A DNA stretch of 64,000 bases, taken from the NCBI RefSeq assembly GCF_003576345.1, contig NZ_QWGB01000004.1, positions 62,001 through 126,000 of the forward strand. Reading direction: 5' to 3'. Both the position numbers and the translations under genes were made by a program. The notes below the pieces were generated by a model. That model was not told the DNA's origin. It did not search any database and saw nothing but the letters and a program-made list of their open reading frames with translations. The stretch is from Henriciella barbarensis. GTDB lineage: Bacteria; Pseudomonadota; Alphaproteobacteria; Caulobacterales; Hyphomonadaceae. Shown here one piece after another: positions 8,568 to 17,501 of this stretch (positions within the stretch are counted from its first letter, which is position 1; the number at the start of each line of letters is the position of its first letter).

Positions 8568-9332
8568 CTACCTGTCTTCGGGGACCCAGCTTAGGTCCAG
8601 GTGCTCATAGCGGTTCACATAACCGACCAGCTCATTCAGCCCGGCCTCGTCTTTCAGCCGGAAGAAACGCTTGTGGCGCTCGATTAGGCCGAGTTCCAGC
8701 AGCTTCTTGACCGACCGGCTCACGTGCACCGCAGACAGTCCTGTCGCTGCCCCGATCTGTTCTTGCGTGAGGGGGCAGTGAAACTGGTCATGCAGCACGG
8801 GTTCCATCAGACGCAATCGCGACATGGTCTGCAGGAGGAAGAGGACCAATCTCAGATGCCCGTCGGTACGGCGGCAGACAATGATGCGGTCATTCAGCAT
8901 CGCCTGATCAATCATGCTAAGCGCGAGGATCAGTCCGCTGATGCGCGGCGACTGTCGCAGAACGTCGGTTAGCCGCTCGCGCGGAAACCGGCAGACCACG
9001 AGCCGCGTCGCGGCGATCGTGGTATTTAGCGTTTGAGCGAAGGCTGCATCGCTAAGGCCTATGATATCACCCGGGTGATACACCGTCGGAATGTGCGGAC
9101 GACCTTCCGTTTCTTCGCGTGTCGCGATGGCCCATCCTTTTTTCAGGATGAAGAGTTCGTCGAGCGGTTCGCCCTCTTTCGTCAGGATTTCGTCTTTGTC
9201 GAGATCTTCCTTGTCTTTCTCCAGCGAGGCCAGAAGATCGGCCTGCGCCGGTGAAAGCGGCGCAAGTTTTTCAAGTTTCGAGGCAAGGCAGGAGTCTGCC
9301 TCAGCGCAAATATCTTCGTTTTGCGAATTGAT
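8568..9332 (-). CDS. Crp/Fnr family transcriptional regulator (apparent ATC start)
   Basis: An uninterrupted frame encodes a complete two-domain regulator of about 254 residues. The cyclic-nucleotide-binding-type beta-roll comes first (EPLDELFILKKGWAIATRE, then VYHPGDIIGLSD). A winged helix follows, with LTQEQIGAATGLSAVHVSRSVKKLLELG as its recognition segment. The only usual start codon in frame is a GTG at 9083, which would delete the first half of the sensor domain. Further up, the frame stays open without ATG, GTG or TTG to a stop, but an ATC at 9330-9332 has GGGAGAAGG just upstream. I infer start at that ATC. It could instead be a decayed gene or a sequence error. No cysteine cluster for an Fnr iron-sulfur site is evident. 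Confidence 0.75.
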   Translation of the reverse strand: MNSQNEDICAEADSCLASKLEKLAPLSPAQADLLASLEKDKEDLDKDEILTKEGEPLDELFILKKGWAIATREETEGRPHIPTVYHPGDIIGLSDAAFAQTLNTTIAATRLVVCRFPRERLTDVLRQSPRISGLILALSMIDQAMLNDRIIVCRRTDGHLRLVLFLLQTMSRLRLMEPVLHDQFHCPLTQEQIGAATGLSAVHVSRSVKKLLELGLIERHKRFFRLKDEAGLNELVGYVNRYEHLDLSWVPEDR

Positions 9333-9335
9333 CGT

Positions 9336-9344
9336 CCTTCTCCC
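9336..9344 (-). promoter_or_regulatory. Ribosome binding site that supports the ATC start
   Basis: On the minus strand GGGAGAAGG lies immediately before ACG-ATC; the GGGAG core is 7 bases from the ATC codon at 9332. It is the only strong Shine-Dalgarno sequence placed to express the whole regulator. An ATG at 9351 also lies near it but reads a different frame that stops after 16 codons. Confidence 0.55.
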
Positions 9345-9447
9345 TGGGCATTCCGGTCTTTGTACGGGGCTCGGCCTTCACGACGGGGGGCCCAGTCTTC
9401 GGAGCTTCGAACGCAGAAAAAGAAGGGGTGTTCCGGAAAAAACCGGT

Positions 9448-10395
9448 TCAGCGTGTGTCGAACTTGTCGGCTTTCCGGTCTCCGAACAGCATGCGTTGTT
9501 CGAGACGTGCACGTAGCGCTGCGTAATAGGCTTCGAGGAAAGCGAGGTCGTCAGATGTCGGGGACGCTTCGCGGCTTATCTTGTTGCGAATGCGGTCAGC
9601 GACCTTGGCTTTGATCTCCGGCGTGGACTGGCGAAGCACATCCTCCAGCACATGCAGTTCGTGGATGCCATAAGCATCAAGTTCCTCATGCGTGAATGTG
9701 TGATTGCCTGCGGTCGCCAGGGGTTCTGCGGACGTGATGTCCTTCTTGAGTTTCACGCGCGGCGCATGAATGACCATCGTGCCTGCGATGAGATCGCCGA
9801 CGCGAAGCTTTTCGGAGTTGAACAGCGGGAAGAGAACGAAGGTAGCCGCCCAGACCAGCGCAAGCAGGCGGATCCACGCGCCGACTGCGTCTTCCGATCC
9901 CATGACCAACAAGGTGAGCGGCAGGAAAACTTCGAGTTCGCGCATGAAGTTGCGGGCAAGCACGGCATTTGCCGTCAACCTGCCGCCATTGCGCGCGGCG
10001 ACCCGCAGACCGAGTGCGCGCTTGCCTGGCGTCGCCGCTTTCCGGCCGACTTCAAAGAAGGTGAAATAGAAGACCCGCAGTAGAAAGACGACGACCGCCG
10101 CGATGGAGCCTGCGATCTGCCAGCCGCGGAAACCCATTTCCGAGAAGACAATCGCGACAAGCCAGCTGAAAGCAATGAACGTGATCACCAGGATCGAGAA
10201 GTCGAGAAGGAATGCGCCCGCCCGTTCTGACGCTGTGGCCACACGCAAATTGAGCGCTGCACCTTCCGGCGTGACGAGCGGTCTGATGCGCCTTGCCTGT
10301 CGCTCCTGTTCTTTCACCCGCATATCACGGCGCCGCAGCGCCTCTCGGCGGGCCTCGATCGCTTGGCTGACCTTCTTGCCTTTGCGCTTTGCCAT
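9448..10395 (-). CDS. RDD family membrane protein
   Basis: A 315-residue protein with a very basic N-terminal tail (MAKRKGKKVSQAIEARREAL). An RDD domain follows with the signature ASERAGAFLLDFSILVITF and later GKRALGLRV, then hydrophobic helices. The C-terminal 100 residues are soluble and charged. RDD proteins are small membrane proteins, some proposed as cation/proton exchangers. It is the last gene of the MoxR/DUF58 cluster. Its ATG overlaps the stop of the SpoIIM-like gene by one base, so the two are translationally coupled. Its exact role is unknown. Confidence 0.88.
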   Translation of the reverse strand: MAKRKGKKVSQAIEARREALRRRDMRVKEQERQARRIRPLVTPEGAALNLRVATASERAGAFLLDFSILVITFIAFSWLVAIVFSEMGFRGWQIAGSIAAVVVFLLRVFYFTFFEVGRKAATPGKRALGLRVAARNGGRLTANAVLARNFMRELEVFLPLTLLVMGSEDAVGAWIRLLALVWAATFVLFPLFNSEKLRVGDLIAGTMVIHAPRVKLKKDITSAEPLATAGNHTFTHEELDAYGIHELHVLEDVLRQSTPEIKAKVADRIRNKISREASPTSDDLAFLEAYYAALRARLEQRMLFGDRKADKFDTR

Positions 10396-11393
10396 TATTC
10401 AGCTTCGTCCATGCGGCGGGGCCAGTAGAAATAGGCGAGCCAGAAGATCAGCGTTCCGATTGCGATGGCATAGCGCGTCATGTCGCTATTGATGAGCTGA
10501 CGGCCGAACCCTTCGAGCAGCGCGGCGAGGAACAGCATGATCACCGCCCCCATGATAACCAGCGCTGCCTGGTTACCGGTATCACGCAGTGACTGCATGC
10601 GCGTCCTCTTGCCCGGGAACGCCACGGCCCCACCAATCATGAAGCCTGCCGTGCCTGCAAGGACGATAGCGAACAGCTCTGTGACGCCGTGGATGAAGAG
10701 CCAGCCGGTCAGCTCTGCGCCCAGGTTTTTGGAGAAGAAGACAGCCATGAAACTGCCAATGCTGAGGCCATTATAGACAAGCAGGACAGTCGTCGGGATG
10801 CCGAGGCAGAACCCAAGCGCAAAGGCTGTGATGGCAATCGTGCTGTTGTGCGAGAATAGCTGAGCGGCGAAAGCTCCCAACATGTCCGCGATATTGGTTT
10901 CTTCCGTATAGAGTGTAGAGCGCAGATAGTCGTATCCCGCGTCGGGGTTGCGGCTGTCCCAGCCGGAATTGAACGTCCAGAACCATTCAGGGTCCTGCCA
11001 TGTCAGGATGAAGGCGAGAAGGCCGCCACCGAACAGGCAAAGCGCCGCCAGCAGCGTCGGCAGAACGGCACGCGATACGGCATCCGGCCAGTCGCGCCTG
11101 AAATACTGGGCGATCCGCGCGCCCATGCTGGCGCGAGTGCCATAGACAAAGAAATAGGCACGCGCACACAACGTCTCGAGATAGGCGAGCAGGTTCTGGT
11201 CGAGCGAGATGGAGCGTGCCATCGAGAGCGACGAGACCGCCTGACGATAAAGCCGGGGCAGGGCCAGCATGTCCTCGTCCGACAGGCGTTTGACGCCGCG
11301 CTTTTCGGCGCGCGTCACGATACGGTCCAGTGCCTGCCAGTCGGCCTCGCGCTCCTCACGGAAGCGGTAGGATTTCATTACCCGGTCGTTCAA
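10395..11393 (-). CDS. SpoIIM-like (stage II sporulation protein M family) membrane protein
   Basis: A 332-residue protein. A soluble N-terminal helical third (DWQALDRIVTRAEKRGVKRL) is followed by several membrane helices, including LPTLLAALCLFGGGLLAFIL, the SpoIIM-type TAFALGFCLGIPTTVLLVYNG and FIHGVTELFAIVLAGTAGFMIGG. In sporulating Firmicutes SpoIIM helps septal peptidoglycan degradation during engulfment. This organism would not sporulate, so the name marks only the fold. It overlaps the DUF58 gene upstream by 4 bases and the RDD gene downstream by 1, as part of one operon. The function in this setting is unknown; linkage to MoxR suggests a membrane component of that system. Confidence 0.86.
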   Translation of the reverse strand: MNDRVMKSYRFREEREADWQALDRIVTRAEKRGVKRLSDEDMLALPRLYRQAVSSLSMARSISLDQNLLAYLETLCARAYFFVYGTRASMGARIAQYFRRDWPDAVSRAVLPTLLAALCLFGGGLLAFILTWQDPEWFWTFNSGWDSRNPDAGYDYLRSTLYTEETNIADMLGAFAAQLFSHNSTIAITAFALGFCLGIPTTVLLVYNGLSIGSFMAVFFSKNLGAELTGWLFIHGVTELFAIVLAGTAGFMIGGAVAFPGKRTRMQSLRDTGNQAALVIMGAVIMLFLAALLEGFGRQLINSDMTRYAIAIGTLIFWLAYFYWPRRMDEAE

Positions 11394-12703
11394 ATGAGCT
11401 CCCTCCGCTTGATGTCGAGATAGCGTGAGACAAGCTCGGAGCCGAATTTTTCCGGTGTGGTCTCGACGATCTGCACCCCCATCCGCTGTAGCTTGCGGAA
11501 CACCACTTCGCGCTCCTGCAGCAGCGTATCAGCGATGACGGCGCGGCTGACATCCTCTGACGAGGTGGGCTCAGCATCGATCATTGAAGAGAGCGCCTCA
11601 TCCTCGAACGTGGCGAAGACAACGATGTGCTTGTCGGTCAGGCGCCGGACGTGCTCGAGCATGAGTTCAGCTGAGATCGTGTCGACGAAATCAGTGAAGA
11701 GGATGACGAGCGAGCGTCGCTCCAGCCGTCCCGCGAGTGTGGTCAGGGCAAGCGTATAGTTCGCGTCCTCCGCCGAATAGTCGAGCTCTGAGGCAAGCTT
11801 CTGCACATGCGGAAAGGCGCCAGGACCCGTCAGAAGGCTGGAAGCGATGCCAGGACGCGCATCAAAGCCGAAAATGGCTGTCCGGTCACCAGAGCGCAGT
11901 GACACATAAGCCAGAAGCAGGGCTGAATTAATCGCGCGGTCAATCTTGGGGACGCCGCGCAGTGGCTCGCTCATCAGACGCCCTGTATCGAAGGCGAAGA
12001 CGATATTGTGATTGCGCTCAGTACGAAATTCCTTGGCGAGCAGCGTGTTGTGGCGGGCTGAATGTTTCCAGTCGATGGCGCGCCGGTCCATGCCCGCGGT
12101 GAACTCTCTCAGAGCGTCAAACTCAGACCCGTCGCCGCGGTCGATCTGCATCTTGATGCCAAAGTCTGCATCGCGCTGGTAGAGCCGCACAGCTTCATCC
12201 TTTACCCAGCGCGTATTCGGCGTGATGGCGAGTTCGGTGCCGAGCGTCTCGGTCTTGCGGATGGCCACAAGGCTAAGCGGGCCTTTCCAGCGCGCCCAGA
12301 TGCGCTCGATGCGTCCGGTCCCCCGGCGCAACGGCGTCAGCGTATATTCAGCCGTGTGCGCATTGTCGTTGAAGCCTTTCAGCCATTTGCGCACAGGCGG
12401 CTCGATCAGCTCATTGGTCTGCATCTCTGTCTCGACCAGACGGGGCAGGGGGCCACGGCGAAAGCGGTAGGTGACCTGAACCGGATCATCGCCTGAAATG
12501 TAAAGAAGCGGCGGCGCATCGACCTCGATGCTGAGGTCGGAGGCGCGTGCGACAAGCGCGGTGTCGGCCAGCATCAGCGCCAGCACACCTGCGACCCAGC
12601 CAGCCGAAAGCGTCCAGAGCCCCGGCGCGGCAATCGCAATCACCACGAGCACAGGCAGCCCGGCCAGCATCAGGAAGACGGCGCGCAGGGTCGGTGCGAT
12701 CAT
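11390..12703 (-). CDS. DUF58 domain protein (vWA-like)
   Basis: A 437-residue protein with two N-terminal membrane helices (residues about 7-50) and a large cytosolic part. The DUF58 core is clear: FDALREFTAGMDRRAIDWKHSARHNTLL near residue 220, followed by a von Willebrand A-like fold with IVFAFDTGRLM and LVILFTDFVDT. In many bacteria DUF58 proteins are encoded next to MoxR AAA ATPases and are thought to be their partners or clients. Here the MoxR gene lies directly upstream. The 150-base gap between them contains a palindromic repeat. Confidence 0.92.
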   Translation of the reverse strand: MIAPTLRAVFLMLAGLPVLVVIAIAAPGLWTLSAGWVAGVLALMLADTALVARASDLSIEVDAPPLLYISGDDPVQVTYRFRRGPLPRLVETEMQTNELIEPPVRKWLKGFNDNAHTAEYTLTPLRRGTGRIERIWARWKGPLSLVAIRKTETLGTELAITPNTRWVKDEAVRLYQRDADFGIKMQIDRGDGSEFDALREFTAGMDRRAIDWKHSARHNTLLAKEFRTERNHNIVFAFDTGRLMSEPLRGVPKIDRAINSALLLAYVSLRSGDRTAIFGFDARPGIASSLLTGPGAFPHVQKLASELDYSAEDANYTLALTTLAGRLERRSLVILFTDFVDTISAELMLEHVRRLTDKHIVVFATFEDEALSSMIDAEPTSSEDVSRAVIADTLLQEREVVFRKLQRMGVQIVETTPEKFGSELVSRYLDIKRRELI

Positions 12704-12794
12704 GCGTTAGCCTCGCCCGATATTGCGGCTGCCGCCCCCTCCGCCCTGCCGGGCACCTCCCCCGTGAGCGGGCACACCATCGGCGTTAGTGCTT

Positions 12795-12833
12795 CTTCCC
12801 CCGCGCGCGGGGGAAGTGGCCCGCGAATGCGGG
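12795..12833. repeat. Palindromic intergenic element
   Basis: A perfect 22-base palindrome (half site CTTCCCCCGCG at 12795-12805) is followed by a second hairpin, CCCGC-GAAT-GCGGG, at 12820-12833. It lies in the only sizeable gap inside the MoxR/DUF58 operon. This has the form of a REP-type element. It could also attenuate or stabilise the operon transcript, but there is no T-tract. Confidence 0.7.
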
Positions 12834-12854
12834 TCGAAGAGGGCATCCTTGATA

Positions 12855-13811
12855 TCATCGCGGCGCAGGCGTCTGGTCGATCAGGGCCGCGAGGGTCTCG
12901 TCCGTGCTGCGCCCCTCAATCTCGGCCGCAGGCGAGAGGATGACACGGTGGCGCAAGGCCGGTCGCGCCAACGTCTTCACATCATCAGGGATAACGAAGT
13001 CGCGCCCATCGAGCGCGGCGCGCGACCGCGATGCCGCTGCGATTGCCGCAGCTGCGCGGGGGCTCGCCCCGGTTTCTAGCGCCGGCGTTTCGCGTGTCGC
13101 ACGGACGATATCGACGATATAGCCTGCGATATCCTCCTTCACCTTTACACTGGCGACGCTCGCGACAGCCTCATTCAGCTCGGTGGCGGTGACGACGGAT
13201 GAGACTCCGAAAGCCGCTGCGGTGCGCATGCCTGTGCGGTTGCCATGGCCCGTGACGATGGCGAGTTCTTCGTCCCGCGTTGGATAGTCGAGGACATGCT
13301 TGAACAGGAAGCGGTCGAGCTGGGCTTCCGGCAGCGGGTAGGTGCCCTGCTGCTCGATCGGGTTCTGCGTCGCGATGACCATGAAGCGGTCATTCAGCGT
13401 GTGCGCCTTGCCATCGATGGTCACCTTCCGCTCCTGCATGGCTTCGAGCAGGGCGGCCTGCGTCTTCGGCGGGGTCCGGTTGATCTCGTCCGCTAGCAGG
13501 ATATCGGTGAAGATCGGCCCCTTGGTGAGCGAGAACTTATTGGTCTGGAAGTTGAAGAGGTTCGTACCCAAGACGTCACCCGGCATCAGGTCCGGTGTGA
13601 ACTGGATGCGACCGAAGTCGAGATCGATGGCTGCGGCAAAGCACTGGGTCAACAACGTCTTCGCGGTGCCGGGCGGGCCTTCAAGCAGGATGTGGCCTGC
13701 AGAGAATAGCGCTGTCAGCATGAGGTCGACGGTGTCGGCCTGTCCGATCACCGCCTTAGAGACCTCAGACCTGATCCGGCCGGCGAGGCCCTGAACTGTC
13801 TCATTGCTCAT
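12855..13811 (-). CDS. MoxR family AAA+ ATPase
   Basis: A 318-residue cytoplasmic ATPase of the MoxR family, chaperone-like AAA+ proteins that act on vWA-domain partners. Walker A is [13 protein letters not shown] and Walker B is [15 protein letters not shown]. The sensor-1 region is [24 protein letters not shown], diagnostic of MoxR, and a C-terminal lid domain follows. It sits between DUF4350 (11-base overlap) and DUF58, the standard genomic company for this family. It is probably the energy-consuming centre of the six-gene cluster. Confidence 0.95.
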   Translation of the reverse strand: MSNETVQGLAGRIRSEVSKAVIGQADTVDLMLTALFSAGHILLEGPPGTAKTLLTQCFAAAIDLDFGRIQFTPDLMPGDVLGTNLFNFQTNKFSLTKGPIFTDILLADEINRTPPKTQAALLEAMQERKVTIDGKAHTLNDRFMVIATQNPIEQQGTYPLPEAQLDRFLFKHVLDYPTRDEELAIVTGHGNRTGMRTAAAFGVSSVVTATELNEAVASVASVKVKEDIAGYIVDIVRATRETPALETGASPRAAAAIAAASRSRAALDGRDFVIPDDVKTLARPALRHRVILSPAAEIEGRSTDETLAALIDQTPAPR

Positions 13812-15009
13812 GTGTCATCTCCTTGCGCCAGCGCCAGAGCGCGCGGGCCTTGTTCCTGAGGTCATCGCGGGAGCTTGCAGGTGAAGAGAGCCCCGCCTGA
13901 AGCTTCGAAAAACTCGTCCCCATGCCCTGCTGCTCGGCCATCCGGTCGAGCAGGGCCTGATACTCTTCCTCCGAGAGGGTGCGCGGCAGGCCAAGTTCCC
14001 GGCTCAAGGCGCGGCGGCTGAGAGCAAGGTAGCCCGGCGCCATACGTTTTTCGCGCCCTGCCATCGCGATGAGGCCTGCTGAATTGTCCGCCAATGCGCG
14101 CTTGCCGGCCTGGATCGCACGTGTCTCGCGCTCCGGTGCGCCAAAACGAACTGCCGACGCCCAGCCAACCAGCAGCATTGTCGCGAGGCCAATCAGCGTT
14201 GCGCCGAGGAAAGGGATATCGAGCAGGATCTTGAGAAGGTTTGTTGAATGCTCAAACCCGTGCAGCGTCGCATCGAACACTATGGGGCGGCTGCCATTGT
14301 CGGAGAGGTCAGCAATAATGCCGAGGCCAAGCCGCGTATTTTCCAGCCGTGACAGGCCGAAATTATTGAGAAGGTCGGGGTCAGACAGGACATAGAGTTC
14401 ACGGTTCGGTACCTTGCCGAGCAGCACGCCGCCTGCCGCGGAAATCAGCGGCTCCAGCTGGTCGGCCTCGATAACCTGCATCTCGTTTTCGAAGTCCGGG
14501 CTGAACGTTCCGAATGACGTTTTCACTGTGCCCGGGTTCTGCCCGCGCGCAATTTCGCCATCTTCATCGAAGTCGCGCAGCAGGATCCGCACGCGCTCGG
14601 TCGAGGCGAGGTCTGAGGTCAGCTCCCAGCTGCGCCTGGCGGGATTGGCGCGGTAATTCCATTTCGGCAGGACGATCAGGGCCGGCCCGGAAATTTCGTC
14701 CGGCTCAAGGCTGCGTCCACTTATGCCGAGCGTTGCGACAACCATGCGCCGCCCACCGGTCTCCATTGTGCGGGGCAGGCGCGAGACGCTGACATCGCGG
14801 CCCTGCGCCTCCAGCATGTTGATCAGCCCTTCATACCCCGTTGCCGAGCGCGAATAGGGCGTCGGACCAGCCCGGTCACGGGACGCAAGGTCCGGCGACC
14901 ACGCCATCAGGGTGAGCACAGCGCCAAGCGAAAGCAGCGAAACGACTATCAGGATGATGATGACGCGGCCGGTAAAGGGCGTGCGCGCCTGAGGGAGGCG
15001 TTCACTCAT
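13801..15009 (-). CDS. DUF4350 domain membrane protein
   Basis: A 402-residue protein. A first membrane helix ([21 protein letters not shown]) precedes a periplasmic DUF4350 domain that begins with [20 protein letters not shown]. This domain resembles a glutamine-amidotransferase-like/Rossmann fold. A second helix lies near residue 265 ([26 protein letters not shown]), and a cytosolic tail ends with QPRE-like charged sequence. DUF4350 genes often sit between DUF4129 and MoxR, as here. It overlaps DUF4129 by 4 bases and MoxR by 11. No enzymatic role is known. Confidence 0.86.
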   Translation of the reverse strand: MSERLPQARTPFTGRVIIILIVVSLLSLGAVLTLMAWSPDLASRDRAGPTPYSRSATGYEGLINMLEAQGRDVSVSRLPRTMETGGRRMVVATLGISGRSLEPDEISGPALIVLPKWNYRANPARRSWELTSDLASTERVRILLRDFDEDGEIARGQNPGTVKTSFGTFSPDFENEMQVIEADQLEPLISAAGGVLLGKVPNRELYVLSDPDLLNNFGLSRLENTRLGLGIIADLSDNGSRPIVFDATLHGFEHSTNLLKILLDIPFLGATLIGLATMLLVGWASAVRFGAPERETRAIQAGKRALADNSAGLIAMAGREKRMAPGYLALSRRALSRELGLPRTLSEEEYQALLDRMAEQQGMGTSFSKLQAGLSSPASSRDDLRNKARALWRWRKEMTHEQ

Positions 15010-15737
15010 GCGCGTGCCTCCTTGAAGGCGAACGCCTCATAGGACGCCCGCGCTTCTGTCCAGCCACTCTGATCGACGGGTCGGTCACCGAAGAAGGACT
15101 TCTCGACGAGACGGATGATGGGAGAGAGCGCGGCCCGCGCGCGTTCCGGCAGGTCGCCGAGGCGTTCAATCTCTCGCGCGGTCAGCGATTGCGGCACGCC
15201 CCCTGCGCGCCGTGCATTGAGGTCGGCAATGGAGCGGAAGAGGAGGAGGTGGACGGCTTCAGCATAGCGCCCTTCTGCGGCAAGCGCGTCGGCCTGCTGC
15301 AGCAGGGCTTCTGCCTCTTTCCGAACGGGCCTGCCCTCGTCGATGATGGAAACATCTGCTTCGGCTTTCAGTTCGCGCTTGCGCCGGCCGGGCAGGGTCA
15401 GCCCACCAAGCATGTACCAGAGCGCATAGGCCACGACGGCCACCACTGCGCCGATCAGCAGGTAGCGGATGAGCCAGCCAAAATTCTGGAAAATCCAGGC
15501 GAAGAATTTGCCGATGGCTTCGATGATACCGTTATTGCGACGCGGAGTTGCTTCGTCCGGTTCCGGCTCGAAAGTCGGGCGTTCGGACTGTATGCGGCTG
15601 TTTGACGTGTGCGCTTCGACCAGTGCCTCGACATCGGCTTCGTCGCTGACGGCCTCCTGTGCGATGGCTGTCGTGCCGGAAAAGAAGCTTGCGAACATCA
15701 GAACAGAAAGAAGGGCGCCAAGTAGAATGGACTTCAA
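15006..15737 (-). CDS. DUF4129 domain membrane protein
   Basis: A 243-residue protein that opens the cluster. A signal peptide (MKSILLGALLSVLMFASFFSG) is followed by an acidic periplasmic segment, one membrane helix near residue 92 (WLIRYLLIGAVVAVVAYALWYML) and a cytosolic DUF4129 domain. The domain contains EGRYAEAVHLLLFRSIADL and SLTAREIERLGDLPERA. DUF4129 domains are helical and are usually linked to MoxR/DUF58 or transglutaminase genes. The promoter of the whole operon should lie between this gene and the divergent gene at 15885. Confidence 0.84.
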   Translation of the reverse strand: MKSILLGALLSVLMFASFFSGTTAIAQEAVSDEADVEALVEAHTSNSRIQSERPTFEPEPDEATPRRNNGIIEAIGKFFAWIFQNFGWLIRYLLIGAVVAVVAYALWYMLGGLTLPGRRKRELKAEADVSIIDEGRPVRKEAEALLQQADALAAEGRYAEAVHLLLFRSIADLNARRAGGVPQSLTAREIERLGDLPERARAALSPIIRLVEKSFFGDRPVDQSGWTEARASYEAFAFKEARA

Positions 15738-15884
15738 GCAATCGCCTCCTCTTGCGTCTTTTGCATGCGCCCATTCCCTCCAGACCCTTGTGACTATTTC
15801 AGAGCAACAGCGCGGCGTCCATGGGGCATTGAGATTAGCGCCACGATCACCGATATGCGGGACGCGACATTCAAGGAGACGCCC

Positions 15885-16352
15885 ATGGACCGCGCCGAAC
15901 GCTATGCAGAGCTGAAACTAGAAATCGAAAGCCTCGTTTCGGGCGAGACTTATGTGCCTGCCCGCTATGCGTCTGCGGCCTGTCTTCTGGCCGAAGCCTT
16001 CCGCCCGCGATTCTTCTGGACAGGCTTCTATGTTGTCGATCCGCAAAAGCCTGAAGAGCTTGTCGTTGGTCCGTACCAGGGCACGCTTGGCTGCCTGCGT
16101 ATCCCGTTCGGCAAGGGCGTCTGCGGCGCCTGCGCGGCGAACGGTGAGACACAGCTTGTGCCGGACGTACATATCTTCCCGGGGCACATCGCATGCGACT
16201 CCCGTTCCAACTCAGAGATCGTCGTGCCGGTCTTCGACGCAGACGGAAAGCTCGCCGCCGTTCTCGATGTCGACTCCACGGAATTCGACGCTTTCGACGA
16301 GGTGGACCGCGAAGGTCTCGAGGCGATCTGCAAGATCCTGCTGACGGCGTAG
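15885..16352 (+). CDS. msrC: Free methionine-(R)-sulfoxide reductase (GAF-type, YebR family)
   Basis: A 155-residue GAF-fold enzyme that reduces free L-methionine-(R)-sulfoxide, a repair and recycling step. The redox cysteines have the spacing of the E. coli enzyme: Cys70 (QGTLGC), Cys80 (GKGVC) and Cys104 (GHIACDSRSNSEIVVP). The frame is open from 15765, but the ATG at 15885 follows AAGGAG by 6 bases and gives the family length. An in-frame ATG at 15855 is less likely. It is divergent from the MoxR cluster. Confidence 0.93.
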   Translation: MDRAERYAELKLEIESLVSGETYVPARYASAACLLAEAFRPRFFWTGFYVVDPQKPEELVVGPYQGTLGCLRIPFGKGVCGACAANGETQLVPDVHIFPGHIACDSRSNSEIVVPVFDADGKLAAVLDVDSTEFDAFDEVDREGLEAICKILLTA

Positions 16353-16377
16353 GTCTCGTCGGGCGTTAACACCTTAT

Positions 16378-16482
16378 CGTCATCCCGGCCGACCGAAGGG
16401 AGAGCCGGGACCCAGATTCAAAAGTGTTTGCAGATCGCCCGCCTGGGTCCCGGTGTTTCGCTACGCGAAAACCGGGATGACG
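16378..16482. repeat. Nested palindromic repeat element (~105 bp)
   Basis: The element is bounded by CGTCATCCCGG at 16378-16388 and its inverse CCGGGATGACG at 16472-16482. Inside are CCGGGACCCAG (16405-16415) and CTGGGTCCCGG (16443-16453), and a small hairpin GTTTCGC-TAC-GCGAAAAC. The whole gap between msrC and the convergent GST gene is filled by it. The nested architecture is that of a dispersed intergenic repeat; it could also act as a bidirectional terminator. Confidence 0.8.
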
Positions 16483-16511
16483 AAGATAGGAATGTTTGAG
16501 TTCATGGACGG

Positions 16512-17501
16512 TCAGCCGTCCAGTATCGCCGCGTTCGGCCCGATCATGCCTGAGAGCGTAGACCTTGCCTCTTCCGGCAGATCCTTCCAGGCCTCTCGAA
16601 GCGCCATCAGGCAGCGTAGCTGATACTTGAAGACACCCTGCGTGTACGGCTTTCCTTCAAGCTCCAGGCTGAATGTTTCATGCCCAGCCTTCAGCGCTTC
16701 TTCATTGGCGCTGAGGAAAGGCAGATAGGTATCGCCTGCCACAGCGAGTAGCGATCTCACCGGGGCTGATGGCTCGTCCGTCCAGTCGCCATCGATGCCG
16801 GACGCATCATCAACCATGTCGAGCCAGCGATAGAAATAGGGTCGCTCCTTGCGCAGGAAGGCCATCGGCGTCGGGTCGACGCTCATCACCTTTACCTGTC
16901 CATAGAAAGCAAGGTCGGCCAGGGAGGGCCGGTTACCAAACAGGAATAGCGTTTCGCCAAGGGCGACCTCTTCCAGATGCTGGGTCACGCGGGCGAAAGA
17001 GCCTTCGATAACAGGCTTGGTCTCTGGCGTGCAGCCGACCAGCGCCATCCGAGAGATCTGCCGCTCGCGAATACCGGCTGCGGCCTGCTCGACCTGTTCT
17101 CGGCCTGCCAGCGGCAAGCTGTCATACATCAGCCAGTTCGCGCACCATTCGGCGTCTTCGTTATAGTGCCAACGATAGTGGAACATCGCCTTCATGGTCC
17201 ATTCGTCTGCCATGTCCTCAAGCAGCAGGCAGGCAAAGCGCTGGACCGGGTCTGGCGGCAGGATGGCGCGGCCTTCATCCTCCAGCGCCAGAAGGAATGG
17301 TGTGGAATCGTTCGTCCATTGGCCGTCTGGCGTCCGGATTACGGGAATGACGGGGGCTCTTACCTGGCTCAGGACATCGCCGCGTATGTCTGCCGTCATC
17401 GGGACCCAGACATGAGGCAGGCGCTTGGCCCGCATCGCGGCGCGCACCTTCATGGAATAGGGCGAGCCGAGCGCGCCGTGGACCTTATAATTCTCAGTCA
17501 T
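16512..17501 (-). CDS. Glutathione S-transferase family protein (long form)
   Basis: A 329-residue cytosolic protein. The N-terminal thioredoxin-like GST domain begins YKVHGALGSPYSMKVRAAMR and includes VPVIRTPDG-like APVIPVIRTPDGQWTNDS. A helical GST C-domain follows with LFGNRPSLADLAFYGQV and a tail longer than classical GSTs (about 220 residues). The Ser in GSPYSMK may be the glutathione-activating residue. The start overlaps the acid phosphatase stop by one base (17501), so the two may be one transcript. The substrate is unknown. Confidence 0.86.
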   Translation of the reverse strand: MTENYKVHGALGSPYSMKVRAAMRAKRLPHVWVPMTADIRGDVLSQVRAPVIPVIRTPDGQWTNDSTPFLLALEDEGRAILPPDPVQRFACLLLEDMADEWTMKAMFHYRWHYNEDAEWCANWLMYDSLPLAGREQVEQAAAGIRERQISRMALVGCTPETKPVIEGSFARVTQHLEEVALGETLFLFGNRPSLADLAFYGQVKVMSVDPTPMAFLRKERPYFYRWLDMVDDASGIDGDWTDEPSAPVRSLLAVAGDTYLPFLSANEEALKAGHETFSLELEGKPYTQGVFKYQLRCLMALREAWKDLPEEARSTLSGMIGPNAAILDG

